In this document: in pieces, positions 1-8,845 of the stretch
How positions within the stretch are numbered: position 1 is the stretch's first letter
How the letters are laid out: every line of letters starts with the position of its first letter
Source: a bacterium
GTDB taxonomy: Bacteria; Chloroflexota; Dormibacteria; Aeolococcales; Bog-877
Direction of reading: 5' to 3'
Length of the DNA stretch: 32,867 nucleotides
Assembly: GCA_021827985.1 (NCBI GenBank)
Contig: JAKATL010000033.1
Location: forward strand, 1 to 32,867
Made by a program: the position numbers and the translations under genes
Notes under the pieces: model-generated
What the model was told of the DNA's origin: nothing
Seen by the model: the letters and a program-made list of their open reading frames with translations, nothing else
Databases searched by the model: none

Positions 1-775
1 AACCTGCCATCAGGGACGCTGGTGCTGGCCGATCGTGGCCTGTACAGCTTCGAGCGCTGGCAACGGGCAGCGGCGACTGGGGCGGCGCTCTGTTGGCGGG
101 TCTCCACACGGATGCGACTGCCCCGGGACGTGGTTTTAGAGGACGGCTCGTACCACTCGCGTCTGTACGCCTTCGCCGATCGCCACCGACACCAAGACCC
201 CATGGTGGTGCGGGTCGTTGAGTACCGGCTGGATGATCCCGGGCGACCAGGGCAAGCCGAGGGCTATCGCCTGCTCACCACCGTGCTCGAGCCGGGTGCA
301 GCGCCGGCGCCGGAGTTGGCAGCCCTGTATGGCCAGCGCTGGGAATGCGAGACCGTCCTCGATGAGCTGAAGACCCATCAGCGTGGACCGCGGGTCGTCC
401 TCCGCTCCAAGCAGCCCTCCGGCGTCGAGCAGGAGGTGTATGGCTATCTCTGCGTGCATCATGCCATCCGGCGACTGATGCACGATGCCGCTCTCGAGGC
501 GGCGCTGGCACCTCAGCGCCTCTCATTCCTGCGAAGTCTGCGAGTAGCCCGCCGGAGTACGCGCACCGCCCCTGGTTTTTCCCCCTGAAGCGCTCGCTGC
601 CGTCTACGCGGCTGCAGTCGAGGAGATCCTCGATCAACCCCTGCCACAGCGCCGGCTGCGCGCCGCACCTCGCGTGGTCAAGCGCAAGATGTCCAACTTC
701 AAGCTCAAGCGCCCCAGCCATCGGAACTGGCCCCAGCCAACCCGTCCAATAGCCGATGTGGTCTGGGTCCTTTAA
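1..775 (+). CDS. IS4-family transposase, C-terminal part, +1 frameshifted
   Basis: DDE transposase that would cut and join the ends of its own insertion sequence. The reading frame is open from base 1, so the start lies outside the window. Seen directly: a LADRG motif near the start (probable second catalytic Asp) and a perfect IS4-type YREK signature, Y-x2-R-x3-E-x6-K, with Tyr at 328-330 and Lys at 370-372. The first frame stops at TGA 586-588. The homologous C-terminus continues in the +1 frame from about 581 to TAA 773-775 and contains PRVVKRKMSNFKLKR, the basic tail I expect for this group. The gene is therefore either frameshift-inactivated, or read by +1 frameshifting at CCC-TGA, or affected by a homopolymer error. 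The element's right end probably lies just after the stop, around 775-790; its left end is not visible, so terminal repeats cannot be confirmed. Confidence 0.85.
577..588 (+). other. Candidate +1 frameshift site in transposase
   Basis: The run TTTTTCCCCCTGA (576-588) sits where the transposase must change frame. Reading TCC-CCC-TGA terminates, while a one-base forward slip of the proline tRNA gives CCT-GAA and restores the conserved C-terminus. CCC followed by a stop is a known type of +1 slippery site. A simple one-base indel in the T5C5 run explains the sequence equally well. Confidence 0.45.
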
Positions 776-942
776 GTAAACGGTATTGCGCCTAGCCAGG
801 CGACAGGGCGGCTCGGGCACAGATCTCGCGTCCTGCGCCTCTCTCAGCGGGGTCTAAGGCCGGAGGGGGTGGGGCAGCCGTAAGTTCGGACCGTCAGACC
901 AGGGGCCGGAAGGGCCCGCTTGCACAAGAAGAAGGACCAAAC

Positions 943-1377
943 ATGAAGAGGACGCTGATCCGCTGGCTGGCGACCGGGGCCGTGGCCGCCGCGGCCGCGG
1001 GAGTTGGGGTGACCGCCGTCTCGGCCGCCACCGCATCCCCTTCCACGACCCCCAAGAGCTCGGCGGCGCACCACCGCTTCGGGCTCTTCCGCCTGCCCAA
1101 GGTGGCAGGCGAGGTGGTGTCCGACAGCTCGACCGGGGGCGCTGCCGGAAAGGGAGTTCTGGTGATCAAGGAGCCGGACGGCACCCAGGTGACCCTGAAC
1201 CTGCTTCCTCACACCCACGCCTGGAAGTACCAGGGATTCGGCGTCAAGCCGGTGGCTGAGACCGCATCCTCCCTCCAGCCCGGCGAGATCGTCGTGGTTG
1301 CCGGGTGGGGCGTGCACGGCAAGAACCACTGGGCGAGGGCGATTCTCGACCTGGGGTTCCAGACGTCCGGCAGCTGA
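943..1377 (+). CDS. Secreted or lipoprotein-like small protein, unknown function
   Basis: 144 aa. It has a clear Sec-type signal: basic MKRTLIRW, then an Ala/Gly/Val-rich hydrophobic stretch to about residue 27, then a likely cleavage around VSA-ATA (residues 26-31). The mature part begins with a Ser/Thr/Pro linker and continues as a compact beta-rich domain of about 90 residues, which I would expect outside the membrane. A good ribosome binding site (AGAAGGA, about 928-935) precedes ATG 943. A perfect hairpin follows the stop. No family is recognised with confidence; the fold could resemble small OB-like secreted domains of the DUF5666 type, but this is a guess. It stands alone between the insertion sequence and the DUF421 gene. 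Confidence 0.7.
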   Translation: MKRTLIRWLATGAVAAAAAGVGVTAVSAATASPSTTPKSSAAHHRFGLFRLPKVAGEVVSDSSTGGAAGKGVLVIKEPDGTQVTLNLLPHTHAWKYQGFGVKPVAETASSLQPGEIVVVAGWGVHGKNHWARAILDLGFQTSGS

Positions 1378-1391
1378 GCTGATCCTCCCTC

Positions 1392-1414
1392 GAGCCGGGG
1401 CCACGCCCCGGCTC
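1392..1414. terminator. GC-rich hairpin after the secreted-protein gene
   Basis: GAGCCGGGG (1392-1400), loop ccacg, CCCCGGCTC (1406-1414): a perfect 9-bp stem 15 nt after the stop at 1377. No U-tract follows, so it is a terminator-like structure rather than a canonical intrinsic terminator. Confidence 0.5.
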
Positions 1415-1520
1415 GCTGGGGGGCTGGTCCCGCCCCAGGCGACTGCGGGAGGATGAGGGCTGACCGCCTCTGCCGGCGGCGTTACTCCGGACTCTCGTTG
1501 GGAGAGTGGAGGTGCAGCCC

Positions 1521-2042
1521 ATGGACATCATCCACCTGGCCGTCGCGCCCTGGGACCTGGCGCTCCGTTCGGTCGTCATCTACCTCGCCCTCACCTTCGC
1601 CCTCAGGCTGTTCGGCAAGCGCGAGCTGGGCCAGATGACGATCTTCGATCTGGTGCTGGTGCTCCTGGTGGCCAACGCCGTCCAGCCCGCCATGACCGGG
1701 CCGGACAGCTCCCTGCTGGGGGGGCTGGTGATCATCGCCACCCTATTCGTGCTCAACCTGGCCCTCGGCCTGGGCCGCGTCAGGTTCAGGTGGCTCGACC
1801 ATCTGCTGCGCCCCTCTCCGACGGTGCTGGGGACCCACGGCACCTGGAACGTGGCGGCGCTGCGGCACGAGGGGCTGGACCTGGAGGAGGCAGAGATGGC
1901 GCTCCGGGAACATGGGGTGGACGGGGTCGGCGACTCCATGTTGGTGGAGATGGAGTCGGACGGGAGCATCAGCGTGGTTCCGAGGCAGGTGGCTGGCCGC
2001 CAGCGTCCCAAGCGCAGGGTGCGGTTGGTTCGGCGGCCGTGA
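1521..2042 (+). CDS. DUF421 / YetF-family membrane protein
   Basis: 173 aa from ATG 1521, chosen because GGAGGTG at 1508-1514 is a well-spaced ribosome binding site; an in-frame GTG at 1506 overlaps that site and is less likely. Two to three N-terminal membrane spans cover about residues 10-80. The family hallmark is seen as LFGKRELGQMTIFDLVLVLL followed by NAVQPAMTG. A small cytosolic domain follows, with LEEAEMALREHGV typical of the YetF C-terminal domain, and the protein ends in a basic tail (RPKRRVRLVRRP). The biochemical role of the family is not established; members are often linked to stress or spore membranes. The gene appears monocistronic. Confidence 0.88.
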   Translation: MDIIHLAVAPWDLALRSVVIYLALTFALRLFGKRELGQMTIFDLVLVLLVANAVQPAMTGPDSSLLGGLVIIATLFVLNLALGLGRVRFRWLDHLLRPSPTVLGTHGTWNVAALRHEGLDLEEAEMALREHGVDGVGDSMLVEMESDGSISVVPRQVAGRQRPKRRVRLVRRP

Positions 2043-2181
2043 GAAGGAGCGTCCAGCAACTTCTCCGTGCCCGGTGGGCTCAGGGAGCCGACCAGCTCCG
2101 GGTCATGGCGGTCGCCGCCAGGCAACTGGCGAACTGAAGCTGATCACCTGGGGTAACCACCCCTCCGCTCACCCCAGAGGT

Positions 2182-2322
2182 TCAGAGGATGTGCGGGGAG
2201 TGCTGGTCGCCTCGTTCTTCCCTGCCGGCCCTACGGAAGATCACCACCCACGCGACCAACGAGCCCCCCGCCACCAGGAGGAGCGCGGCCAGGGGAAGCG
2301 CCACCTGCATCGCCGTGACCAT
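2182..2322 (-). CDS. Small single-span membrane protein (46 aa)
   Basis: A 46-aa reading frame from ATG 2322 to a stop at 2182. A strong ribosome binding site (AGGGAGG) lies about 5-6 nt upstream of the ATG, and a TACAAT box lies a further 20 nt upstream on the same strand. The product has one long hydrophobic segment (residues about 7-29, MQVALPLAALLLVAGG onward), then a positively charged FRRAGREER stretch, which predicts N-out/C-in topology. No family is recognised. Small single-span subunits of transporters have this size and shape, but no matching transporter is adjacent on this strand. Support comes from the combination of promoter, binding site and membrane segment rather than from homology. 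Confidence 0.55.
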   Translation of the reverse strand: MVTAMQVALPLAALLLVAGGSLVAWVVIFRRAGREERGDQHSPHIL

Positions 2323-2348
2323 CTGAACCTCCCTGCTCGGACAGGTGT

Positions 2349-2354
2349 ATTGTA
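2349..2354 (-). promoter_or_regulatory. Putative -10 box for the 46-aa membrane protein
   Basis: Read on the minus strand this is TACAAT, one mismatch from TATAAT, in otherwise GC-rich DNA and about 27 nt upstream of ATG 2322. A clear -35 box is not seen at 17 nt. Confidence 0.4.
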
Positions 2355-2472
2355 GTCCCCTTGGTGAGCTGATCGATCTTCGCGTGGGCGGCCCTGCCGC
2401 CCCGGACCCGGTCCCGGCCCTGAGCCGGCGCGGCCCCATATGCCGCCACCCAACTGTTCGCAGGAGTCGATC

Positions 2473-3690
2473 TTGAGTTCGCCAGCTGCCCTCGATCCCC
2501 GGCGCGCCCGCCTCGCCCTCTGGGGGCTGGCGGGGGCTGCCTTCACGGATGCCTTGGGGGCGACCATGATCCTTCCCATCCTGCCGCTGTTCCTGCGGCA
2601 CGGCGGGGCGTCCTACACGGAGGTGGGGCTGACCACCGCGGCCTTCTGGGGCGCGGGCCTGGTGGTCGGCTACCCCATGGGACGGCTCTCGGACCGTCTG
2701 GGCCGAAGGCGCCTTTTGGTCGGCAGCGAGCTGCTCTATGCGGCCGCCACCGCTGCCTTCGCGCTCACCCCGAGTCCGATCGGGTTCATCCTCCTGCGCG
2801 CCGTCCAGGGCGCCGCCTCTGGGTCGGCCAACGTCCTGGCCCTCTCCTTGGTGGCGGACATCGTGGTCCCCGAGCGGCGGGGCCGGGCCTACGGACTGTT
2901 AACCGGGGCCAACATGGCAGGGACCATCGCCGGGCCGATGATCGGCGCCGTGCTCTTCTCCATCTCGGTGGCGCTGACCTTCCTGGTGTCGGCGGCCGCG
3001 GCGGTGCTGGTGTCCGGCATCATCGTGGCCACCGTCCCGGCCGGGAAGGCCGCCCTGAGCCACGCGCGGGAACCGGCCCGGCAGCGGGCTCTCTGGCGGC
3101 AGCGGGGGCTCCTCGGGATCCTGCTCTCCTCGATGGCGGTGGGGGTGCTCATCGGGATGTACGACACCCTGTGGAGCCTTTTGATGCACTCCCGCCATGC
3201 CAGCAACTTCGAGATCGGGCTCTCCTTCACCATCTTCGCCCTACCCTTCACCGTCGGGTCGTGGCCAGCTGGCTGGCTGGCCGACCGCCTGGACAACCGC
3301 CGCCTGATCCGAGCGGGCATGGTTTTCGCGGGGGCATTTGCCGCGACCTACCCGTTCGTCCCCTCGCCGGTCTGGCTGATCGCCCTCGGAGCGTTCGAAG
3401 GGGTCTTCACGGTGGTAGGGATGCCCGCCCGTCAGGCGATGCTCTCCCGGTTGGTCCCGGCGGAGCAGATGGGGCGGGCCCAGGGGATGTACAGCTCCTT
3501 CCAGGTGGGCGCCTCGGCGCTGGCCGCCATTGGCGCAGGCGCGCTGTTCGGGGTGGCTGCACCGCTTCCCTTCGTGGGGACGGCGGTGGTCATGGTGGGC
3601 ACCGCCCTGGTGCTGCTTCCCCTCTGGCGCGGGGTGGACGGGCACCCACGGGCGGCGCGTGAGCCGGAGCGGGCTTCCGCGAGCGCCTGA
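2473..3690 (+). CDS. Major facilitator superfamily transporter (drug-efflux type)
   Basis: About 405 aa in the inner membrane with roughly 12 hydrophobic segments in two halves. The loop 2-3 signature is visible as GRLSDRLGRRRLLVG and repeated in degenerate form in the second half (WLADRLDNRRLIRAG). TMs 4-5 contain LRAVQGAASG and a motif-C-like GANMAGTIAGPMIGAVL, which is characteristic of drug/H+ antiporters. Transport is expected to be proton-coupled export; the substrate cannot be predicted. TTG 2473 is preferred as start because CAGGAG (2461-2466) lies 6 nt upstream; an ATG at 2440 in the same frame adds 11 residues but has no binding site. The gene converges on satP across a strong hairpin. 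Confidence 0.9.
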   Translation: MSSPAALDPRRARLALWGLAGAAFTDALGATMILPILPLFLRHGGASYTEVGLTTAAFWGAGLVVGYPMGRLSDRLGRRRLLVGSELLYAAATAAFALTPSPIGFILLRAVQGAASGSANVLALSLVADIVVPERRGRAYGLLTGANMAGTIAGPMIGAVLFSISVALTFLVSAAAAVLVSGIIVATVPAGKAALSHAREPARQRALWRQRGLLGILLSSMAVGVLIGMYDTLWSLLMHSRHASNFEIGLSFTIFALPFTVGSWPAGWLADRLDNRRLIRAGMVFAGAFAATYPFVPSPVWLIALGAFEGVFTVVGMPARQAMLSRLVPAEQMGRAQGMYSSFQVGASALAAIGAGALFGVAAPLPFVGTAVVMVGTALVLLPLWRGVDGHPRAAREPERASASA

Positions 3691-3697
3691 CGTGCGA

Positions 3698-3725
3698 GGG
3701 CCCGGCGCCGACCGGCGCCGGGCCC
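3698..3725. terminator. Bidirectional GC hairpin between MFS gene and satP
   Basis: GGGCCCGGCGCCG (3698-3710) pairs perfectly with CGGCGCCGGGCCC (3713-3725). It lies 7 nt after the MFS stop and 8 nt before the end of the convergent satP gene, so it can serve both. No long T-run is present on either side. Confidence 0.65.
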
Positions 3726-3733
3726 CCAACGGG

Positions 3734-4330
3734 TCAGTTGACCGGCAGGACGGTCCGCTTGAAGTTGGCGTTGGTGACGATGGCGAAGGAGGTGTAGAGC
3801 GCGGCGATCGCGGTGAGGATCCCGACCACCCCACCGATCTTGATGAAGCCGGTCCCGCCGCCCCAACCCCAGGTCCCGAAGGCCAGCAGGAAGAAGGTGA
3901 TGAACAGGAGCAGGAACACCACCTGGACGGCCCGGACGCCGCCCAGCGAGGCCACGAACATGTAGAGGGTGAAGACGCCCCACATGAAGAGATACAGACC
4001 CACGATCGGGCCGATCGTCGAAGGCGCCGTCTTGGCCAGGAAGACGTCCACCAGCAGGTAGTAGCTGAACCAGAAGGCGCCATACGAGGTGAAGGCGGTG
4101 GCGCCGAAGGTGTTGCCGCGCTTGAACTCCCACATCCCCGCTAAGAGCTGCCCAAGCCCACCATAGGCGGCGGCCATGGGAAGGACCGCGCTCGTGGCCC
4201 CGGCCGCGATCACCCCGGCGTTGATGAACGAGAGCAGCATGGTGGTTAGGCCGAAGCCGGCCAGCCCGAGCGGCGCCGGGTCGGCAATCTCCGGGGCCGG
4301 CGCGGCCCCGGCCGGATTGTTGGTTGCCAT
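3734..4330 (-). CDS. satP: Acetate/succinate uptake protein, GPR1/FUN34/YaaH family
   Basis: 198 aa with six predicted membrane spans, the usual size for the family. Residues 17-30 read DPAPLGLAGFGLTT, a close variant of the NPAPLGL-GFG-TT signature that lines the channel entrance. Family members carry acetate or succinate across the inner membrane with protons. ATG 4330 is preceded by GGGAGGTC. The gene lies 61 nt downstream of acs on the same strand, which supports acetate as the substrate and co-transcription with acs. Confidence 0.92.
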   Translation of the reverse strand: MATNNPAGAAPAPEIADPAPLGLAGFGLTTMLLSFINAGVIAAGATSAVLPMAAAYGGLGQLLAGMWEFKRGNTFGATAFTSYGAFWFSYYLLVDVFLAKTAPSTIGPIVGLYLFMWGVFTLYMFVASLGGVRAVQVVFLLLFITFFLLAFGTWGWGGGTGFIKIGGVVGILTAIAALYTSFAIVTNANFKRTVLPVN

Positions 4331-4391
4331 GTTGGTCTGAGACCTCCCTACTGATCGAATTGAACGGAGAGAGACGCCCGGTATCCCTTCG

Positions 4392-6356
<1,965 letters not shown>

Positions 6357-6545
6357 ACCACCTCCTAACTTGCCCTAGTGCCCGCCCCCCCCGCAGACGG
6401 CACCTAGCCGCGCCGGTGTGCGGCTCGGGTGCAGGGTAGCCGCCACAAGGGGCCCAGAGGGGAGGCTCGCGCCGAGCGGTCCGAATCCGCGGCCCAGCGG
6501 TAGCAGCTTCTAGGGAAACGGTTGCGCTGGCCGGGGTCCCGGTGG

Positions 6546-7742
6546 ATGATTCGCGCCATGCCCTGGCCCGCGCTGGTGGGAGTCGAGGCGGTGTTCACCG
6601 CTCTGGCGGCTTTCCTGGTACACCGCCGCCTCCGGCGGCGTCCCTTCGCCTTCAACACCGCCGAGGAGAGGGCGACCCTGAGGACCCTGGCCTTCGCCAC
6701 CTCCGCCGTCGCCAGTCTGCGCCAGGGACTGGACCGCAAGACCGCGGTCAAGGTGCTGCGATCATTGGTCCCCCAGTCAGGGGGGATGGCGGCTGCCATC
6801 TACGATGCCCGCCAGCTGCTGGCCTATCAGCCCGCCGCCGGCAGCCGGGCGGAAGCGCACGCCCGCCATCTCGAGATGGACTCGGCCGCCTGCCTCTCTG
6901 CGCTGGGGTCGGGGCGGACGCAGATGGTGCGCCTCCACCCCCAGGAGCCCACGGACTGCCCCCTGCGAGTGGCGGTGGTGGCTCCCATCACCCTCGACGA
7001 CCATCCGGTGGCAGCCCTCGTCACCTACCACGGGGGAGAGCCGAGCCCCGCCCAGCTGCGGGTGACCGCCGACCTGGGCGAGCTGCTGGCCACGCAGCTC
7101 AGGCTCCAGCGGGCCGACCAGCAGCAGGCAGCGCTGGTGCGCTCGGAGCTGCGCGCCCTGCGGGCCCAGATCTCCCCCCACTTCATCTACAACCTGCTCA
7201 CCACCATCGCCAGCTTCGTACGCAGCGACCCGGAGCGCTCCAGGGAGCTGCTGGTGGAGTTCGCCGACTTCAGCCGCCGGGCCTTCGCCGGCCCCAGCTC
7301 GGAGTTCACGACCCTGGCCGACGAGCTCGTCTACGTCAACCAGTACCTCAACCTGGAGCAGGCCCGATTCGGAGAGCGGCTCCAGGTGCGCTACCACATC
7401 GAGCCCGAGGTGCTGAGCACGGTGGTGCCGGCCCTTCTGATCCAGCCCCTGGTGGAGAACGCCGTGAAACACGGGATCGAGCAGCGGCGCGGCCGGGGCA
7501 CCGTAGCGGTTGAGGCGACCGACCAGGACGACGAGTGCTGGATCTGCGTGCGCGATGATGGCGAGGGGTTCCCGGGAGGGATGGAGCTGGCCGACCAGCA
7601 GGGGGCGCTGGGGAACATCCACCGTCGGCTCACCCACGTGTTCGGCCCCGGACACGGGCTGGAGGTGGTATCCCGTCCCGGCGAGGGGACAACGGTCACA
7701 GTGCGGGTCCCCAAGTACCGCCCTGGGGTGAAGGCCTCCTGA
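6546..7742 (+). CDS. LytS-type sensor histidine kinase
   Basis: About 398 aa from ATG 6546; an in-frame TTG at 6522 is also possible. One N-terminal membrane helix (residues about 5-20) is followed by a basic RRRLRRRPF stretch, a GAF-like sensory domain (about 50-185), and a His_kinase domain with QISPHFIYNLL, where the phosphorylated His is residue 212. A HATPase_c domain follows with N-box PLVENAVKHGI, G1 DDGEGF and G2 GEGTTVTV. It should autophosphorylate and pass the phosphate to the LytTR protein encoded one base downstream. With only one membrane span it probably senses a cytosolic ligand through the GAF domain, unlike multi-span LytS. Context implies control of the acetate genes. Confidence 0.9.
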   Translation: MIRAMPWPALVGVEAVFTALAAFLVHRRLRRRPFAFNTAEERATLRTLAFATSAVASLRQGLDRKTAVKVLRSLVPQSGGMAAAIYDARQLLAYQPAAGSRAEAHARHLEMDSAACLSALGSGRTQMVRLHPQEPTDCPLRVAVVAPITLDDHPVAALVTYHGGEPSPAQLRVTADLGELLATQLRLQRADQQQAALVRSELRALRAQISPHFIYNLLTTIASFVRSDPERSRELLVEFADFSRRAFAGPSSEFTTLADELVYVNQYLNLEQARFGERLQVRYHIEPEVLSTVVPALLIQPLVENAVKHGIEQRRGRGTVAVEATDQDDECWICVRDDGEGFPGGMELADQQGALGNIHRRLTHVFGPGHGLEVVSRPGEGTTVTVRVPKYRPGVKAS

Positions 7743-7743
7743 G

Positions 7744-8496
7744 ATGAGTGAGGTCATGATGTCGGCCCTGGTGGTCGACGACGAGGCGCCGGCACGCCAC
7801 GACCTCGGCTACCTCCTGAGGCGATCAGCCCGGATTGGGGAGGTGCGGGAGGCGGAGGACACCGCCGGTGCCATGGACCTCCTGCGGGCCAACCCGGCCG
7901 ATGTGGTCTTCCTGGACATCCAGATGCCCGATCTGGACGGTCTGCAGATGGCCGAGCTGCTGAAGACCCTGCACCCCGAGCCCCAGGTGGTCTTCGTCAC
8001 CGCCTTCGAGCAGCACGCGGTGGAGGCCTTCCAGCTGGCCGCCTTCGACTACCTGCTGAAGCCGGTGCGGGCGGACCGGCTGACCCTCACCCTGGAGCGG
8101 CTGGCAGCGGCGCGGAGTGAGCTGGCCCGCAGCCTGGCGCGGCCGGAGGAGCTGGCCTGGGCAGAGTCCCGGCTGGCGGTGGTCCACCGGGGGCAGACCC
8201 TGCTGCTCTCAGTGCAGGACATTCGAGTCGGGGAGGTCTCCGGCGACCGGGTGGCGCTGATCACCGCCGAGGGCCGCTACCTGGCCCGCCTCCGTCTCCA
8301 GGAGCTGGAGGCCAGGCTCAGCCGGCAGGGCTTCCTCCGGGTGCACCGGCACTACCTGGTCAACCTCCACCATGTGACCGCGGTGGAGACCTTCTTCAAC
8401 AACACCTTCCTCCTGCGGCTGGACGGTGTCCCGGGGCTGGCGGTCCCGGTCTCCCGCCGCCACGGCCAGCAGCTCCGCAGCGCCCTGGGGCTCTGA
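7744..8496 (+). CDS. LytTR-family response regulator
   Basis: 250 aa. The receiver domain (residues about 7-122) has the acidic pair D12/D13 in ALVVDDEAPAR, phospho-acceptor D58 in VVFLDIQMPD, and FDYLLKPV with the conserved Lys. The C-terminal LytTR DNA-binding domain (about 150-248) contains LRVHRHYLVNLHHVTAV, a typical LytTR core. ATG 7744 begins one base after the kinase stop (TGA 7740-7742), so the pair is translationally coupled. It probably activates the downstream DUF485-symporter genes and perhaps acs-satP. Confidence 0.95.
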   Translation: MSEVMMSALVVDDEAPARHDLGYLLRRSARIGEVREAEDTAGAMDLLRANPADVVFLDIQMPDLDGLQMAELLKTLHPEPQVVFVTAFEQHAVEAFQLAAFDYLLKPVRADRLTLTLERLAAARSELARSLARPEELAWAESRLAVVHRGQTLLLSVQDIRVGEVSGDRVALITAEGRYLARLRLQELEARLSRQGFLRVHRHYLVNLHHVTAVETFFNNTFLLRLDGVPGLAVPVSRRHGQQLRSALGL

Positions 8497-8497
8497 G

Positions 8498-8836
8498 GTG
8501 CGCCCAGAGGGCCACCTGACCCCGCCGCCGCCGACATCTTCGGGGCTGCGGGAGTTCTCCGAGCAGACGGAGGTCGGTGGGATCTTCCTTCAGGCCCTGA
8601 TGCGCCGCCAGTTGCGGCTGAGCCTGGGGGTGGCCGCGGTGTTCTTCGCCTTCCTGGCGGCCCAGCCGCTCCTCTCCACCGTGTGGAAGCCGTGGACCAG
8701 GTGGGACTTGGCTGGTGTGCCGGTCACCTGGGTGGTGCTCGGAGTCCTCTCCTACCCGCTCCTGGTGTGGCTGGGGCGCCACTATGTGCGGCGGGCCGAG
8801 GAGGTGGACGAGGAGTTCACCGACCTCCTGCGCTGA
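8498..8836 (+). CDS. DUF485 family membrane protein (YjcH-like)
   Basis: About 112 aa from GTG 8498, 1 nt after the regulator's stop. Two hydrophobic segments (LRLSLGVAAVFFAFLAAQPL and GVPVTWVVLGVLSYPLLVWL) are separated by a short loop and followed by HYVRRAEEVDEEFTDLL, the usual DUF485 ending. DUF485 genes almost always precede acetate or monocarboxylate:sodium symporters, as yjcH precedes actP in E. coli, and this one does. The proline-rich N-terminus (about 25 residues) is longer than usual. It is likely a small partner or stabiliser of the symporter; this is inferred from gene order. Confidence 0.85.
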   Translation: MRPEGHLTPPPPTSSGLREFSEQTEVGGIFLQALMRRQLRLSLGVAAVFFAFLAAQPLLSTVWKPWTRWDLAGVPVTWVVLGVLSYPLLVWLGRHYVRRAEEVDEEFTDLLR

Positions 8837-8845
8837 GGTCCCCGG

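Noticed and set aside
2148..2177. CTGGGGT ... ACCCCAG inverted repeat as a terminator for the 46-aa gene
   Set aside because: Seven-base stem with a 16-nt loop and no T-run; too weak to list as a feature.
6357..6545. LytTR binding sites or promoters between acs and the kinase gene
   Set aside because: No convincing direct repeats or -10/-35 pairs could be identified by eye; the region surely holds promoters but I cannot place them.
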